NCBI GenBank assembly: GCA_015075445.1
Contig: JABTUJ010000009.1
Coordinates: forward strand, 62,001-126,000
DNA: 64,000 bases
Direction: 5' to 3'
Source of the DNA: Verrucomicrobiales bacterium
GTDB lineage: Bacteria; Verrucomicrobiota; Verrucomicrobiia; Limisphaerales; J093
Made by a program: the position numbers and the translations under genes. The first letter of the stretch is position 1; every line of letters begins with the position of its first letter. The notes beneath the pieces were generated by a model. It worked only from the letters and a program-made list of their open reading frames with translations, had not been told where the DNA came from and searched no databases. Positions 54,001 to 63,172 of the stretch are shown piece by piece.

Positions 54001-56721
54001 GGCACCCTGCTGCCGCACAGTCCGCCACTCGATGCGCTCGAGCCGGAGTCGGACGGGGACGGGCTCCGCCACGGGTTGTCCCGCGGGATCCACGGCGATG
54101 ACCTCGAGCGGCCACGGCTGTTCCGCCTGCGGCAACCCCGCCGCCACCCGTACCCCGAGGTAGAAGGCGGAGCTGTGCATCACCGAGCGGGTCCCCTGGG
54201 CCAGGGTCTGTTGGTTGAGATCGGTGAGCTCCACCCGCACTTCGACCGCCCGCGGCTGCGGCGCTTTCGCGTTGAGCGGCACGGCCGGCCCCAACACCAG
54301 CGGCCTGCCCCGCACGTAGTTGGTCTGCCCCTCCGCCGTCCATGACTCCGAACGGTAGGGCGATCCGGAAACCCACACCTGCGAACAGAAGGCGAACGCC
54401 TCGAACCCCGGGGGCGCAAAGCCTCCATCTTCCGCCCGCACCGTCCACCGCACCGCGCCCCGGCTCACTTCGTCGCCGAACCGATATTGGGCGCGCACCG
54501 GGCAGGCGAAACCCTCGCCGGCCGCAAAGGCGGCCGCTACCGGCAGGGTCAGCTCGAACGCGTCCGGCTGGTAATCCTGGACCTGGAAGTAGTGGGCGTG
54601 GACCTCGTTCGTGCCCAGGCGCAACTCGGCGCGGTACGTCCCCCGTCCCTGCGCCGGCAGCACCACGTCCGCCTGCCAGGACCCCAGCGGCGAGAAGGCC
54701 GCGTCGGCCTCCTGGAACTTCCGATTGCGCGCGTCGTGCACCGTGAACCGTCCCGTCAGGTCCGCCGGCACCACCAGGCCTTCCCCCGCGCGGTCCCGGG
54801 CGATGGCCTTGAGATGCACGGTTTCGCCCGGCCGGTACACCGGGCGCTCGCTGAACAGCAGCACCTGCCGCGTGGGTTCCGGGCCCGACCATTCGTAGCG
54901 CCGGGGGATCTCCGACGCATCCACGTACAGCGCATGGCGGTGCAACTCGGCCGCCCGCAGGTCGTCGCCTTGCTCCGCCACCAGCCACGCCGCGTTCGGG
55001 GCCAGGCCAAATGCCGCGCCGCCTTCCGGACCCGTCACGGCTTCCGCGAGGACTTCGTTGTCGTCGGTCGCCAGCCGGAGGGTGGTTCCGGGCAACGGCT
55101 GGCCCGTGTGATACGAGAACGCCCAGACCCACACGTTCGAGTCGGTGCGTTTCCAGAACAGCCCCAGATCGGTGAGCTGCACCAGCGCCTGGGTGCCCGG
55201 CCGGCGGCCTTGCGGCCCGGCGGACGCAGCGGCTTCGAGGAACATCGCCCCCGGCCGTCGTTCCCCCAGAAGATCGTCCCAGGCAATCACAGTCCGCGTG
55301 GCTTCGTCCCGGCCCGCGGGGAGGACCAGCGTCCGGTTCGAGAGCGCGCGGCCCGGCAGCACATTGAAATCCAGCCCGCGATGAGGTTCGTACGGATCCT
55401 CCCGCCAGAAGTCCGTGCGGAAGTAGCTCCGATAGCCGCGCAGCGCATGGACGAGCGTGTGGCGATCCAGGAGTCGGGCCCGCACCAACACCTCGGGGAC
55501 GTTCACCGACAGCAGTTCGAAGGCGCGTTGCCCCTCGCTGAGTTGCTCGGTGTCGGCTGATGGGAAATAGAGGCGGGGCAATAGGGGGGCGAAGGTGACG
55601 GTGCGCTGGACATCGACTGCCTGGGTCGTGGGGTCGCGCGCGGGAAGGCCCGCCTTCACGGTGACCGCATAGGGCTGCTCGAGCGCGAAATCCGCGGCCA
55701 GCGTGATCGTCTGGTCGCCCAGCGTGGCCGTCACCGCTGCGGGGACCGGCTCGATCCGGATCCACTCGAGGACCCCCGTCGCCGTGAGCTCGGGCGAAAA
55801 CCGTTTCGAGAAGCCGATCGCGAGGTGCCGGCCCGCGTTGAGCCCGTTGTGGGCGGTGACGTTCGTGGCCGCAAAGGGGATGACGTGACCGAGCGACACG
55901 ACGCGATCGTGGCGGAGCCGCAGGCCGGGGATCGTGGCGGCCAGGCCCGCCCGCACCCGCAACACCCAGTTCGATCCCACCGGCAGCGGATGCACCGGAT
56001 GGACCGCCAGCACATGCGGCAGGAGATCCGCCTCCGACGCCACGGCGCCCGCCCCATCGTCGGCCGGCGAATCCCGCAGGGCCAGGTCCGTGGGCCGCTC
56101 ATTTGCGAACCGCCGCTGCCAGGTCGCATAAAGCCCTTCGTACGGCCCGACCCAACCGCGATGATCGGCGCGCGTGGCGGGTCGGACCGCGGCCGGAACG
56201 CGGTGCCCCGCGGCATCCTGAAAGACGAACGCACTGCCCGCGCGCGCCGCGTCGACGTCGGCGTTGAAGTAAAGCACCAGCCGCGGGGTGGAAGTGACCT
56301 GGGAGCGGTCCGCGCCGCCGGGCGTCTCGCCGTGGAAGTCAAACGGCGGCGTGCGCAGCGTGCGGTGAAGCCGCGCCCGACCGCGGGTGAGCGACAGCCG
56401 GTAGGTCTGGTCCAAGGCCGGCGGTTCGGTCGGGCGAAACACGCCGCTGCGCTGGCTCAGCCACGTCCATTCGCCCGGCCAGGGCGGTGCGATGCGCAAG
56501 GGCGAGGCCAGTCCGGGCCGGCCCACCTGCGCATCGTCGACGGCGGGTTCGTCGAAGCGCACCTCGAGGGTCGTCGTGGGTTCGAGCGTTTCGCCGGTGT
56601 GCATCAGGTGGACACCGCGTTCGTGGTCCTCGAAGCGGCCGCACGCGACGAGGCACGCGGCCACGCCGGTCAGGACGAGCCGGAGCGGGAGACGGGAGGG
56701 ATGGGTTCGCGCCGAATTCAT
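51037..56721 (-). CDS. Bacterial alpha-2-macroglobulin lipoprotein
   Basis: A 1,894-residue periplasmic protease trap (YfhM-like). ATG 56721 gives a signal peptide with a lipobox, GVAACLVACG. Early MG domains follow, with the bait/TED part later. The thioester motif GCAEQT is intact with Cys at about residue 1434, close to the middle of the TED helical bundle (YPYGCAEQTISSLLPWLALA). RYRLVYRP-like A2M patterns such as FSERPVYRPGETVHLKAIAR and FPAPDSLTEYRVVAVAHTA are present. Bacterial A2M guards the periplasm against foreign proteases and works with PBP1C to repair the wall. An upstream in-frame start would add 27 unlikely residues. Confidence 0.93.
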   Translation of the reverse strand: MNSARTHPSRLPLRLVLTGVAACLVACGRFEDHERGVHLMHTGETLEPTTTLEVRFDEPAVDDAQVGRPGLASPLRIAPPWPGEWTWLSQRSGVFRPTEPPALDQTYRLSLTRGRARLHRTLRTPPFDFHGETPGGADRSQVTSTPRLVLYFNADVDAARAGSAFVFQDAAGHRVPAAVRPATRADHRGWVGPYEGLYATWQRRFANERPTDLALRDSPADDGAGAVASEADLLPHVLAVHPVHPLPVGSNWVLRVRAGLAATIPGLRLRHDRVVSLGHVIPFAATNVTAHNGLNAGRHLAIGFSKRFSPELTATGVLEWIRIEPVPAAVTATLGDQTITLAADFALEQPYAVTVKAGLPARDPTTQAVDVQRTVTFAPLLPRLYFPSADTEQLSEGQRAFELLSVNVPEVLVRARLLDRHTLVHALRGYRSYFRTDFWREDPYEPHRGLDFNVLPGRALSNRTLVLPAGRDEATRTVIAWDDLLGERRPGAMFLEAAASAGPQGRRPGTQALVQLTDLGLFWKRTDSNVWVWAFSYHTGQPLPGTTLRLATDDNEVLAEAVTGPEGGAAFGLAPNAAWLVAEQGDDLRAAELHRHALYVDASEIPRRYEWSGPEPTRQVLLFSERPVYRPGETVHLKAIARDRAGEGLVVPADLTGRFTVHDARNRKFQEADAAFSPLGSWQADVVLPAQGRGTYRAELRLGTNEVHAHYFQVQDYQPDAFELTLPVAAAFAAGEGFACPVRAQYRFGDEVSRGAVRWTVRAEDGGFAPPGFEAFAFCSQVWVSGSPYRSESWTAEGQTNYVRGRPLVLGPAVPLNAKAPQPRAVEVRVELTDLNQQTLAQGTRSVMHSSAFYLGVRVAAGLPQAEQPWPLEVIAVDPAGQPVAEPVPVRLRLERIEWRTVRQQGAGGSLNYRSEPEYVLVGEQDAVTQTPVWTGRRWEVPAGTPPAATLTAPAAGSYLLEVRARDAADREVVTAMMVYVSGAGITAWDYRSPAVLDLVPDRTNYVVGDTAQVLVRAPFSGTAVVTVERDRVMRSFLTPLTGNAPAVAVPLTVEDAPAVYVSVLLLRGMTNSPRALPEPEYALGYCQLNVRRPETRLDVALTLAASEVRPGEPVAIAAQVLDGTGAPAADAEVTLYAVDEGVLSLMGYDVPDPAGFFHAVRPLAVWSHGTLPALLPEDSDLWRFHNKGYLVGGGGKSRRGLRQDFRACAFWNATLRTDAAGRLAVEFPAPDSLTEYRVVAVAHTAKHQFGTGTAGFRVNQPLQLEPALPAFANLGDQLHARAVLHNRTAQEGVIEIGLELDDHAVFAPGTAGETSSPRQLRVPAGGVVTVEFPVEFRRAGPARWIWRAQWLEPAEDAFRDAVEARLTVYDPAPLLREVHLTRNVTPRTNLLARADPQLLEGAREREVTVRVSNTRLGELGDALTHLLQYPYGCAEQTISSLLPWLALADFPPRFTEPARPRDDARVAIERGVHRLLSLQMDDGGLAYWPGGRVSQLWLSAYGGMALALAERQGVSLPADAMNRLYRHLRNALGSAPGASPPDNETLSARVLALWALTLAGRPEEGHADALFAQRARMSAETRAVLALSRAATARDQAIALLQPERGLPSQEDLWFGGAARERAIHLLAWCRVEPDRAEVDRLLEELLALRREGHWLTTQGNAWALLALAEYARRVEGERTTIAGALAWGEERVAFELPATPHTFETTFRSAPAGTGTPLWLENPSSQRLFVQATVSGRAREVAPPAQDRGFALQRRYDLVAEDGSVREFAQARVGDRVLVSLRLEVRQPAYFLALDDPLPALFEPLQPEFASRQAAAGAELTADWISDFRELRADRALFFCDRLAPGHYTVRYLARVRAAGKALAPAAKVEAMYQPERFGLTPAGHVETFVGE

Positions 56722-56937
56722 GGATGGCAGCACGCGGTTCGTGGGACTCAGCCTGAGGTGCGTTCGCACGGTGTCAATGCGCCGACCACGCCACTTGTTC
56801 ACCGGCGTCGAGAAAAAAATGTCGGGAATTTGTTGCGCCGAATCGATTCGTTCGTCACACTCGGCTCGTAACGCCCATGCGAGTGCAACCGACGACGCAA
56901 GATTTTATCCCTGCGAGAGAAGGGAGGTGAGAGGACC

Positions 56938-57015
56938 ATGCCTGCCAAGAAGAAAGCTCCCGCCAAGAAAGCTGCAGCCAAGAAACCCGCCAAGAAAGCA
57001 GCCAAGAAGAAATAG
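56938..57015 (+). CDS. Tiny lysine/alanine-rich histone H1-like peptide (25 aa)
   Basis: From ATG 56938 the peptide is MPAKKKAPAKKAAAKKPAKK followed by AAKKK, 12 Lys and 9 Ala of 25 residues, a minimal version of the AKKA-repeat tails of bacterial and chlamydial histone H1-like proteins. The ribosome-binding site is excellent (AGGGAGGTGAGAGGACC before ATG), which supports real expression. The basic tail would bind nucleic acid. It lies alone between the divergent alpha-2-macroglobulin gene and an exonuclease gene 85 bp downstream. The function is inferred from composition only. Confidence 0.8.
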   Translation: MPAKKKAPAKKAAAKKPAKKAAKKK

Positions 57016-57100
57016 GCTGTAGACCCTGGATGGCCGGGAGGCTGATTCCGCTGCAGGCGGGGTTCGCCTCCCGGTCTTGTTTTTCCCCCTCCCCTTCCCC

Positions 57101-57820
57101 ATGGCCACCCTCGTGTTCGATATCGAAACCTCCGCCCTGTCCCAGTCGCACTTCGACGAGGCGCAGCGGGAGTACCTGTTCCGCGACGCGGAGCGGATCG
57201 CCGAGCCGGCCGCACGCGAGGCGCGCCGGACCGAACTCGAGCAGCAGCTCAACCTCTATCCCTTCACCGCCCGCGTCGTCTGCATCGCGATGCTCAACGC
57301 CGATACCGCCCGGGGCCAGGTGCTGTTCCTCGCCGCCGACGTCGACGAAGGCGCGGGCACCGATCCCGGCGTCGAGTTCATCGCCTGCCTGGACGAAGCC
57401 GAGCTCCTCAGCGCGTTCTGGGAGGTCGCCCGCCACTACGAACAGGTCGTGACCTTCAACGGCCGCGGCTTCGACGTGCCGTTCCTCTACCTGCGTTCGG
57501 CGATCCTCAACGTGCCCATCTCGCGCAAGCACTGGCTCGGCTACCGCTTCGCCACCGAACCGCACTGCGACCTGGCCGAGCAACTCACCTTCTACAGCGT
57601 CAGCGGCCGCGACGGCGCCGCCCGCCGCTTCAACCTCGACTTCTACTGCAAGGCCTTCGGCGTCGAATCGCCCAAGAGCCACGGCGTCACCGGCGGGGAT
57701 GTCAACCAGCTCATGGCGGAGGGACGGCACCGCGACATCGCCGAGTACTGCCTGCGCGACGTGCGCGCCACCGTCCAGCTCCACCGCGTCTGGCGCGAGC
57801 GCCTCATGGGCATCAAGTGA
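57101..57820 (+). CDS. DEDD-family 3'-5' exonuclease (PolB-like/RNase H-like)
   Basis: A 239-residue nuclease from ATG 57101. The exonuclease motifs are VFDIET (Asp7, Glu9), [16 protein letters not shown] and [19 protein letters not shown] with a YxxxD pattern fitting the DEDDy group. This layout is that of the predicted PolB-associated exonuclease domain found as a stand-alone protein in many bacteria. It converges with trpB, and their ends overlap by 8 bp. An in-frame ATG eight codons upstream adds only low-complexity residues. A DNA-repair or RNA-processing role is likely but not specified by context. Confidence 0.88.
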   Translation: MATLVFDIETSALSQSHFDEAQREYLFRDAERIAEPAAREARRTELEQQLNLYPFTARVVCIAMLNADTARGQVLFLAADVDEGAGTDPGVEFIACLDEAELLSAFWEVARHYEQVVTFNGRGFDVPFLYLRSAILNVPISRKHWLGYRFATEPHCDLAEQLTFYSVSGRDGAARRFNLDFYCKAFGVESPKSHGVTGGDVNQLMAEGRHRDIAEYCLRDVRATVQLHRVWRERLMGIK

Positions 57821-59039
57821 CCGTCCCCACGCCTCCCGCCAGGCCCAGCTTGGCCGCCGCCTGCGCCACGTCCTTGTCACCCCGCCCCGACAGGTTCACC
57901 ACGATCAAAGCCTCGCGCGGCAAAGCAGGCGCCCGCCGGAGGCACTCGGCGATCGCGTGCGCCGACTCGAGCGCCGGGAGGATTCCCTCCAGGCGCGCCA
58001 GGCGCGTGAAACCCTCAAGCGCGGCGTCGTCGGTGGCATAGGCGTACTCGACCCGGCCCTGGTCGTGAAGCCAGGCATGCTCGGGACCCACGGCGGCATA
58101 ATCCAGACCCGCGCTCACACTGTGGGTGAGTTGGATCTGGCCGTGCTCGTCCTGCAACACGTAGCTGCGCGTTCCCTGCAGCACCCCCAGCGCCCCGCCG
58201 TGGAACCGCGCCGCGTGCCGCTCCGGAATGATCCCCTCGCCGCCGGCCTCGACCCCCACCATCCGCACCGCCGGATCGTCCAGGAAAGGGTAAAACAACC
58301 CGATGGCATTGGAGCCGCCCCCGACGCAGGCGATCAACAGGTCGGGCAGGCGCTCCTCGCGTTCGAGGATCTGGCGGCGCGTTTCCTCTCCGATCACCCG
58401 CTGGAAATTGCGGACCATGACCGGGTAGGGATGAGCGCCGTAGGCCGTGCCCAGGATGTAGTGCGTGCCCCGGACGTTCGTCACCCAGTCGCGCATCGCC
58501 TCGTTCACCGCCTCCTTGAGCGTCTGCTGGCCGGCGTAGACCGGCACGACCTTGGCCCCCAGCAACTGCATCCGCGTCACGTTGAGCGCCTGGCGCTCGC
58601 AGTCCACCGCGCCCATGTAGATCACACACTCGAGGCCGAACCGGGCGGCCACCGTCGCCGTGGCCACCCCGTGCTGTCCGGCGCCGGTCTCGGCAATCAC
58701 CCGTCGTTTGCCCATGCGCCGCGCCAGCAGCGCCTGGCCGAGCGCGTTGTTGATCTTGTGCGCCCCGGTGTGGAGCAGGTCCTCGCGCTTGAGGTAGATC
58801 TTCGCACCGCCGAGATCCCGGGTCAGCCGCTCCGCGAAATACAACGGCGTCGGCCGTCCGCAGAACTCGGCCAGATCCCCGCTCAGCTCGCGTTGAAACG
58901 CGGGGTCCGCCTGCGCGCGGCCATACTCCGCCTCGAGCTCCAGCAGCGGCTGCATCAAGGTTTCCGGCACGTAGCGACCCCCGTAGGGTCCAAAATAACC
59001 GCGCGCATCGGGGAGCGTGGCCTGGGCGACATCACTCAT
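57813..59039 (-). CDS. trpB: Tryptophan synthase beta chain
   Basis: Condenses indole and serine using pyridoxal phosphate. From ATG 59039 the protein is 408 residues. [37 protein letters not shown] with the PLP lysine, [20 protein letters not shown], the phosphate-binding [16 protein letters not shown] and [14 protein letters not shown] are all present. No trpA is adjacent; the gene stands alone between the exonuclease and the tandem repeat array. The frame is open far upstream because the repeats lack stops; those residues are not part of TrpB. Confidence 0.96.
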   Translation of the reverse strand: MSDVAQATLPDARGYFGPYGGRYVPETLMQPLLELEAEYGRAQADPAFQRELSGDLAEFCGRPTPLYFAERLTRDLGGAKIYLKREDLLHTGAHKINNALGQALLARRMGKRRVIAETGAGQHGVATATVAARFGLECVIYMGAVDCERQALNVTRMQLLGAKVVPVYAGQQTLKEAVNEAMRDWVTNVRGTHYILGTAYGAHPYPVMVRNFQRVIGEETRRQILEREERLPDLLIACVGGGSNAIGLFYPFLDDPAVRMVGVEAGGEGIIPERHAARFHGGALGVLQGTRSYVLQDEHGQIQLTHSVSAGLDYAAVGPEHAWLHDQGRVEYAYATDDAALEGFTRLARLEGILPALESAHAIAECLRRAPALPREALIVVNLSGRGDKDVAQAAAKLGLAGGVGTVT

Positions 59040-59128
59040 CGGGACGCAGCGTACAAGCCCGCCCCGGCAACGTCCAGCGATCCGCCGCGGGCCAGGAGAC
59101 GAACGGCAGGCTCGTGGCCGCACGCCCT

Positions 59129-59545
59129 CGCCCTGGATCCTCCGCCGATTACGAACATCGGGAATTGGGACGACGGGATCTCCGGCTTTCCCCCATCCCC
59201 TCTGTTCGTAATCTGCGGAGAACCCCCTCGCCCTGGATCCTCCGCCGATTACGGACATCGGGAATTGGGACGAAGGGATCTCCGGCTTTCCCCCATCCCC
59301 TCTGTTCGTAATCTGCGGAGAACCCCCCTCGTCCTGGATCCTCCGCCGATTACGGACATCGGGAATTGGGCTGAGGGAATCTCCGGCTCTCCCCCATCCC
59401 CTATGTTCGTAATCTGCGGAGAACCCCCTTGCCCTGGATCCTCCGCCGATTACGGACATCGGGAATTGGGACGACGGGATCTCCGGCTTTCCCCCATCCC
59501 CTATGTTCGTAATCTGCGGAGAACCCCCCTCGCCCTGGATTCGGG
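59129..59545. repeat. Tandem array of four ~100-bp palindromic units
   Basis: Units begin (CCCTGGATCC) at 59131, 59231, 59332 and 59432, with a partial at 59533; spacing is 100 or 101 bp. Each unit contains CTCCGCCGATTACGAACATC near its start and GTTCGTAATCTGCGGAGAA near its end, an inverted pair that forms a roughly 20-bp stem. Units differ at a few positions, such as GAACATC/GGACATC and CTCTG/CTATG. A single copy of the same palindrome is at 16429. The array fills the trpB to O-antigen-ligase gap (59040-59648). Confidence 0.92.
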
Positions 59546-59648
59546 TGGGGTGGGGGAGCGCAGCCACAAAGTGGTTGTGGTCCCGCGCCGCTCCCCGGCA
59601 TACTCCAAGCGACGAGGCACAGACCGTGCCGATGATGGATTTCGAGCG

Positions 59649-61199
59649 ATGGCCACTAGCGCGATAGACAGTCGGTTCCAGTTTCAACTGGTGCTGTGGT
59701 ATGGCGTGCTCGCGTTCGGCGTGCTCATCGGGTCGATGCTCCTGGCGACGAACTGGATCCTCGCCGGGATGCTGCTCGCCGGGATGGGCTTCCTCATCAC
59801 CCTGCCCTACCACACGCCGCTGACGGTGGTCATTTCCTCGACCACGTTCCTGTCGGCCCTGCTCGTGCCGCTGGTGCCGGGGCGCCCCTTCTTCTGGGAA
59901 GCCGCCGCGTTCATGGGCTGGAGTGGCCTGCTCGTCACCATCCTGTTGCGGCGGTTCCCGCCGGACCTGCACCGGACGCTGAGTCGGAATCGCTGGGTGT
60001 TCATCGGGCTGGGGATCTTCTCGTTGGTGGCGCTCGCCCTCATGCGCTATCACGGCACGGGCCTCAACGTCCTGGGGTCCGCCAGCACGGGCGGCCGCTA
60101 CTACGTGCAAACCATCGCCTGCGCCGTCCTGCCGCTGGTGTTCGCCATGGCCCGGATCCCGGAGGAATGGCTGCCGCGGCTGATCCTGGCGCAATGGCTG
60201 TTGACGCTCACCTTTCTGGTCTCGGACTTCGCCTACTCCTTCGCCGGCGGCCCGTTCCGCTACGTCCTGTTGCTGCTCGAAACCTCGTACGACGCCACGA
60301 GCTTCGAGAAGTTCAGTGCGCGCTTCGGGATCCGCCGCTTCCAATCTCTGGCCACGGTCGGCGTGGGTCTGACCCTGTTCCTGCTCGCCAAGTACCGGCT
60401 CAAGGACATCGTCGGCCGCCGGATCTGGTGGCTGCTGCCGGTGTTCGTGGGCGTGTTCGCCCTCAGCCTGGCCAGCGGACACCGCATGGTCGTGTTCCAC
60501 ATCGTCGGCACCACGCTGGTCATCGCGTTTGTCGAGCGCTTCTTCACCGCCCGCACGATCATCCTGGCGCCGCTCTTTGTCGCCATCGGGCTCCTCCTCA
60601 CCTACAACTTCGCCGACCACTTTCCGCTGTCCGTCCAGCGCGCCGTGTCGTTTCTGCCGGGCATCAAGGTGCACAACCACGCCGCCACGGACGCCGCCAA
60701 CACCCTGCTCACCCGCCGCATGCTGCGCGAAGCGGGCCTGCAGATGATGCCCAACCACCTGCTCATCGGGCGCGGCTTCCGGCGGCACTCGGACATCGAG
60801 TTGGTCCGGGACCCCACGGGCGTGGCCATGTTCATCGAGCAGGGCCAGTTCTACAACGCGCCCATCGGCCTCATGGTCAACACCGGACTCCCCGGCACCC
60901 TCGGCGCCTTCCTCTTCTTCCTGGGAGGCACCCTCTGCGCCGTGCGCATCCTGCGCCACTACCGCCGCGCGGGGCCCAGTGACCTGTTCGGCCGCGTCGC
61001 CACCGTCCTCGCCGCCTACTGGGTCGTGAACGCCTTCTTCTTCATCTTCATCCACGGGGACAGCGAGATGATCATGCGGCATTTTTCGGTCCATTGCGGC
61101 CTGCTCATCGCCTGCGACCGGGCCATCCTCAACCGCCTCGACCGCGAGGCGGAGGAAGCCCAGGCCACCGAGACCGCGCCCGCCTCTGCCGGGGCCTGA
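59649..61199 (+). CDS. O-antigen ligase / polymerase-like membrane protein
   Basis: A 516-residue polytopic protein from ATG 59649 with about a dozen hydrophobic segments. A long periplasmic-type loop between the later segments contains [20 protein letters not shown] and [20 protein letters not shown], with [20 protein letters not shown] after it. That layout matches the Wzy/WaaL (Wzy_C) superfamily, which joins O-antigen or polymerises polysaccharide repeats. Which of the two it is cannot be decided. A GT4 glycosyltransferase follows after four bases, so the pair belongs to surface polysaccharide synthesis. Confidence 0.82.
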   Translation: MATSAIDSRFQFQLVLWYGVLAFGVLIGSMLLATNWILAGMLLAGMGFLITLPYHTPLTVVISSTTFLSALLVPLVPGRPFFWEAAAFMGWSGLLVTILLRRFPPDLHRTLSRNRWVFIGLGIFSLVALALMRYHGTGLNVLGSASTGGRYYVQTIACAVLPLVFAMARIPEEWLPRLILAQWLLTLTFLVSDFAYSFAGGPFRYVLLLLETSYDATSFEKFSARFGIRRFQSLATVGVGLTLFLLAKYRLKDIVGRRIWWLLPVFVGVFALSLASGHRMVVFHIVGTTLVIAFVERFFTARTIILAPLFVAIGLLLTYNFADHFPLSVQRAVSFLPGIKVHNHAATDAANTLLTRRMLREAGLQMMPNHLLIGRGFRRHSDIELVRDPTGVAMFIEQGQFYNAPIGLMVNTGLPGTLGAFLFFLGGTLCAVRILRHYRRAGPSDLFGRVATVLAAYWVVNAFFFIFIHGDSEMIMRHFSVHCGLLIACDRAILNRLDREAEEAQATETAPASAGA

Positions 61200-61203
61200 G
61201 ACC

Positions 61204-62463
61204 ATGTCGGTGAACCGGTCCACTGGCCCGCCGCCGGCCAAGGCCGATTCCGCGCCCCCCCCCACGGGAGTGCTCGTCTTTGCCCATACCCCCCCGCCCC
61301 ACCACGGCCAGAGCGTCATGGTCGCCTACATGCTCGACCAGCTCCGGACCCACCCTAACGCCACGACGCCCGCCGATCCCGCGGACGCCCGCCGGTTGCG
61401 CGTGTTCCACGTCAATGCCCGCTTGTCCCGCGAGATCGATGATGTGGGCCGATCCCGCCCCGGCAAGCTGCCCGTGCTGCTGGGCCATGTCCTCCAGGCC
61501 CTCTGGTGGCGTTGCCGCCACGCCATCCGGGTCTTCTATTACGTGCCCGCACCCCCCGCCCGCACCCCGCTCTGGCGCGATTGGATCGTGCTGGCCCTGT
61601 GCCGGCCGTTCTTCGCCCGCACCGTCTTCCACTGGCACGCCGGCGGGCTCTCCGAATGGCTCGAAACCCAGGCCCGCCCCTGGGAACGCTGGCTCTCCCA
61701 GCGCCTCCTCGGCCAGCCCCACCTCAGCATCGTCCTCCGCCCCTTCCACCGTCGCGACGCCGATTATCTTCGCTCGCGCCGGGTCGCCGTCGTGGCGAAC
61801 GGCCTGTCCGATCCCTGTCCCGATTTCGATCAACACACGCTGCCCTTGCGGCGCCAGGCCGCGGCGCGGCGTCGCGCGGCCCTGGCCCAGGGCGAAGGGG
61901 CGGAGCCCGTCGTGTTCCGCGCCCTCTTTCTCAGCGTCTGCCGGCGGGAAAAAGGGCTCTTCGAGGCGCTGGACGCCGTGGCCGAAGCCAACGCCGCCTT
62001 GCGCCACACCCCCCTCCGCGTCGAACTCACCGTCGCCGGCAGCTTCGCCTCACCCGCCGACCAGGCGGCCTTCGAGCGGCGGGTACGGGCGCCCGACCTG
62101 ACCCGCGACACGCCTCTCGTCCACTATGCCGGGTTCGTCCGTGGCGACGCCAAGACGCGCCTGCTCACCGAGAGCGATTGCCTCTGCTTCCCCACCTGGC
62201 TTCCGGAAGGCTTTCCGCTGACGCTCCTCGAGGCCATGGCCTACGGACTGCCCGTGCTCTGTTCCGATTTTCGCGCACTGCCGGAGATCCTGCCGCCCGG
62301 GTATCCCGGCATTGTCCCGGTGCGAGACCCTTCCGCCCTGGCCGCCAAGCTGGTCGCGTTCACCGGCAGCGACTACGACCCGTCCCTCCGCCGCTGGTAT
62401 GCCGAGCGCTATTCGGCGGCCCGGTTCGCCGCCGAAATGCGCGCCGCGCTGCTCAGCGTTTGA
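61204..62463 (+). CDS. Family 4 glycosyltransferase
   Basis: A 419-residue GT-B enzyme from ATG 61204. The C-terminal half has the usual donor-binding segments: [36 protein letters not shown] and [20 protein letters not shown], the last being the E-x7-E-like motif region (EGFPLTLLE). [18 protein letters not shown] follows. The acceptor half begins [20 protein letters not shown]. It is immediately downstream of the O-antigen-ligase-like gene (4-bp gap). Donor and linkage are unknown. Confidence 0.9.
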   Translation: MSVNRSTGPPPAKADSAPPPTGVLVFAHTPPPHHGQSVMVAYMLDQLRTHPNATTPADPADARRLRVFHVNARLSREIDDVGRSRPGKLPVLLGHVLQALWWRCRHAIRVFYYVPAPPARTPLWRDWIVLALCRPFFARTVFHWHAGGLSEWLETQARPWERWLSQRLLGQPHLSIVLRPFHRRDADYLRSRRVAVVANGLSDPCPDFDQHTLPLRRQAAARRRAALAQGEGAEPVVFRALFLSVCRREKGLFEALDAVAEANAALRHTPLRVELTVAGSFASPADQAAFERRVRAPDLTRDTPLVHYAGFVRGDAKTRLLTESDCLCFPTWLPEGFPLTLLEAMAYGLPVLCSDFRALPEILPPGYPGIVPVRDPSALAAKLVAFTGSDYDPSLRRWYAERYSAARFAAEMRAALLSV

Positions 62464-62514
62464 GGTGTTGCTCCCGGCGTGGTGTTCCGGCCACGCGCGC
62501 CCGGCTGTTGGAGC

Positions 62515-62979
62515 TCACCAAACCCCCGGGAAAAAGCGGCGCACCCGGCCCGCGTAATCGGCGTAGCCCGGGAAGTGCTCACGCAACCACGCTTCCTCGC
62601 GCGCGGCCTTTGCCCGGAGAAACACGGTCAACACCAGCGCCGCCAGCGCCGTCGGCCAGCTCGACCAGTACAAGGCCCAGGCAAAGGACAGAAACATCAG
62701 GCTCGCGTACAGCGGATGCCGCACCCAGCGGTAAATGCCGCCGGTGACCAGTCGCGACCCCGCGTTGGGCCGCGGGAAAATCGTGCGGTTGCGCCCCAGC
62801 ACCCAAGCGCCCCCGATGCCGAAGCCGGCACCGGCCAGCAGCAACGCCGCCGCCAGCGTCAGCCTGAGCCCCTCCGCCGACGCGCCCGGCGTCAGCGGAC
62901 CCCCGACCAGCACCAGCACCATCAGCGCCGACTGGGTCAGGACCCATCCTCCGCCTCGTTCGTAAAAACCACCTGCCAT
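62515..62979 (-). CDS. Isoprenylcysteine methyltransferase-like (ICMT/PEMT superfamily) membrane protein
   Basis: A 154-residue protein from ATG 62979 with four hydrophobic segments and the C-terminal SAM-binding signature of the superfamily. GGIYRWVRHPLYASLMFLSF (the RHPxY motif) is followed by RAKAAREEAWLREHFPGYAD with the acidic/Tyr cluster. Bacterial relatives methylate lipids or small molecules rather than prenylated proteins; the substrate here is unknown. It converges with the glycosyltransferase gene and is divergent from lptD, 193 bp away. Confidence 0.87.
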   Translation of the reverse strand: MAGGFYERGGGWVLTQSALMVLVLVGGPLTPGASAEGLRLTLAAALLLAGAGFGIGGAWVLGRNRTIFPRPNAGSRLVTGGIYRWVRHPLYASLMFLSFAWALYWSSWPTALAALVLTVFLRAKAAREEAWLREHFPGYADYAGRVRRFFPGVW

Positions 62980-63172
62980 CGCTCGGGGTGGAGTGTTGCC
63001 CAAACCGTGCCGGCGGCAATCCGCAATCCCGCCGCACGCTCGGACCCCGGCAGCGCCCTCGCGGAGCGTTTGGAGTGCGTGCGGTTGACCGCCGCTTTTC
63101 GTCCAGCCGCGGGCAGGGTGCCGGGAAATCGGCTTGGCACTCGCCCCGGGCTTTGGCTAGCGTCCGGCCGCG

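Noticed and set aside
51061..54345. 1,094-aa plus-strand frame
   Set aside because: Antisense shadow of the alpha-2-macroglobulin gene; Arg/Gly-rich and without family motifs.
59129..59545. CRISPR array
   Set aside because: Units are about 100 bp with near-identical sequence throughout; there are no unique spacers and no cas genes.
57813..61319. 1,168-aa minus-strand frame joining trpB to upstream DNA
   Set aside because: Only the part from 59039 is TrpB. The rest is repeat array and the antisense of the O-antigen-ligase-like gene.
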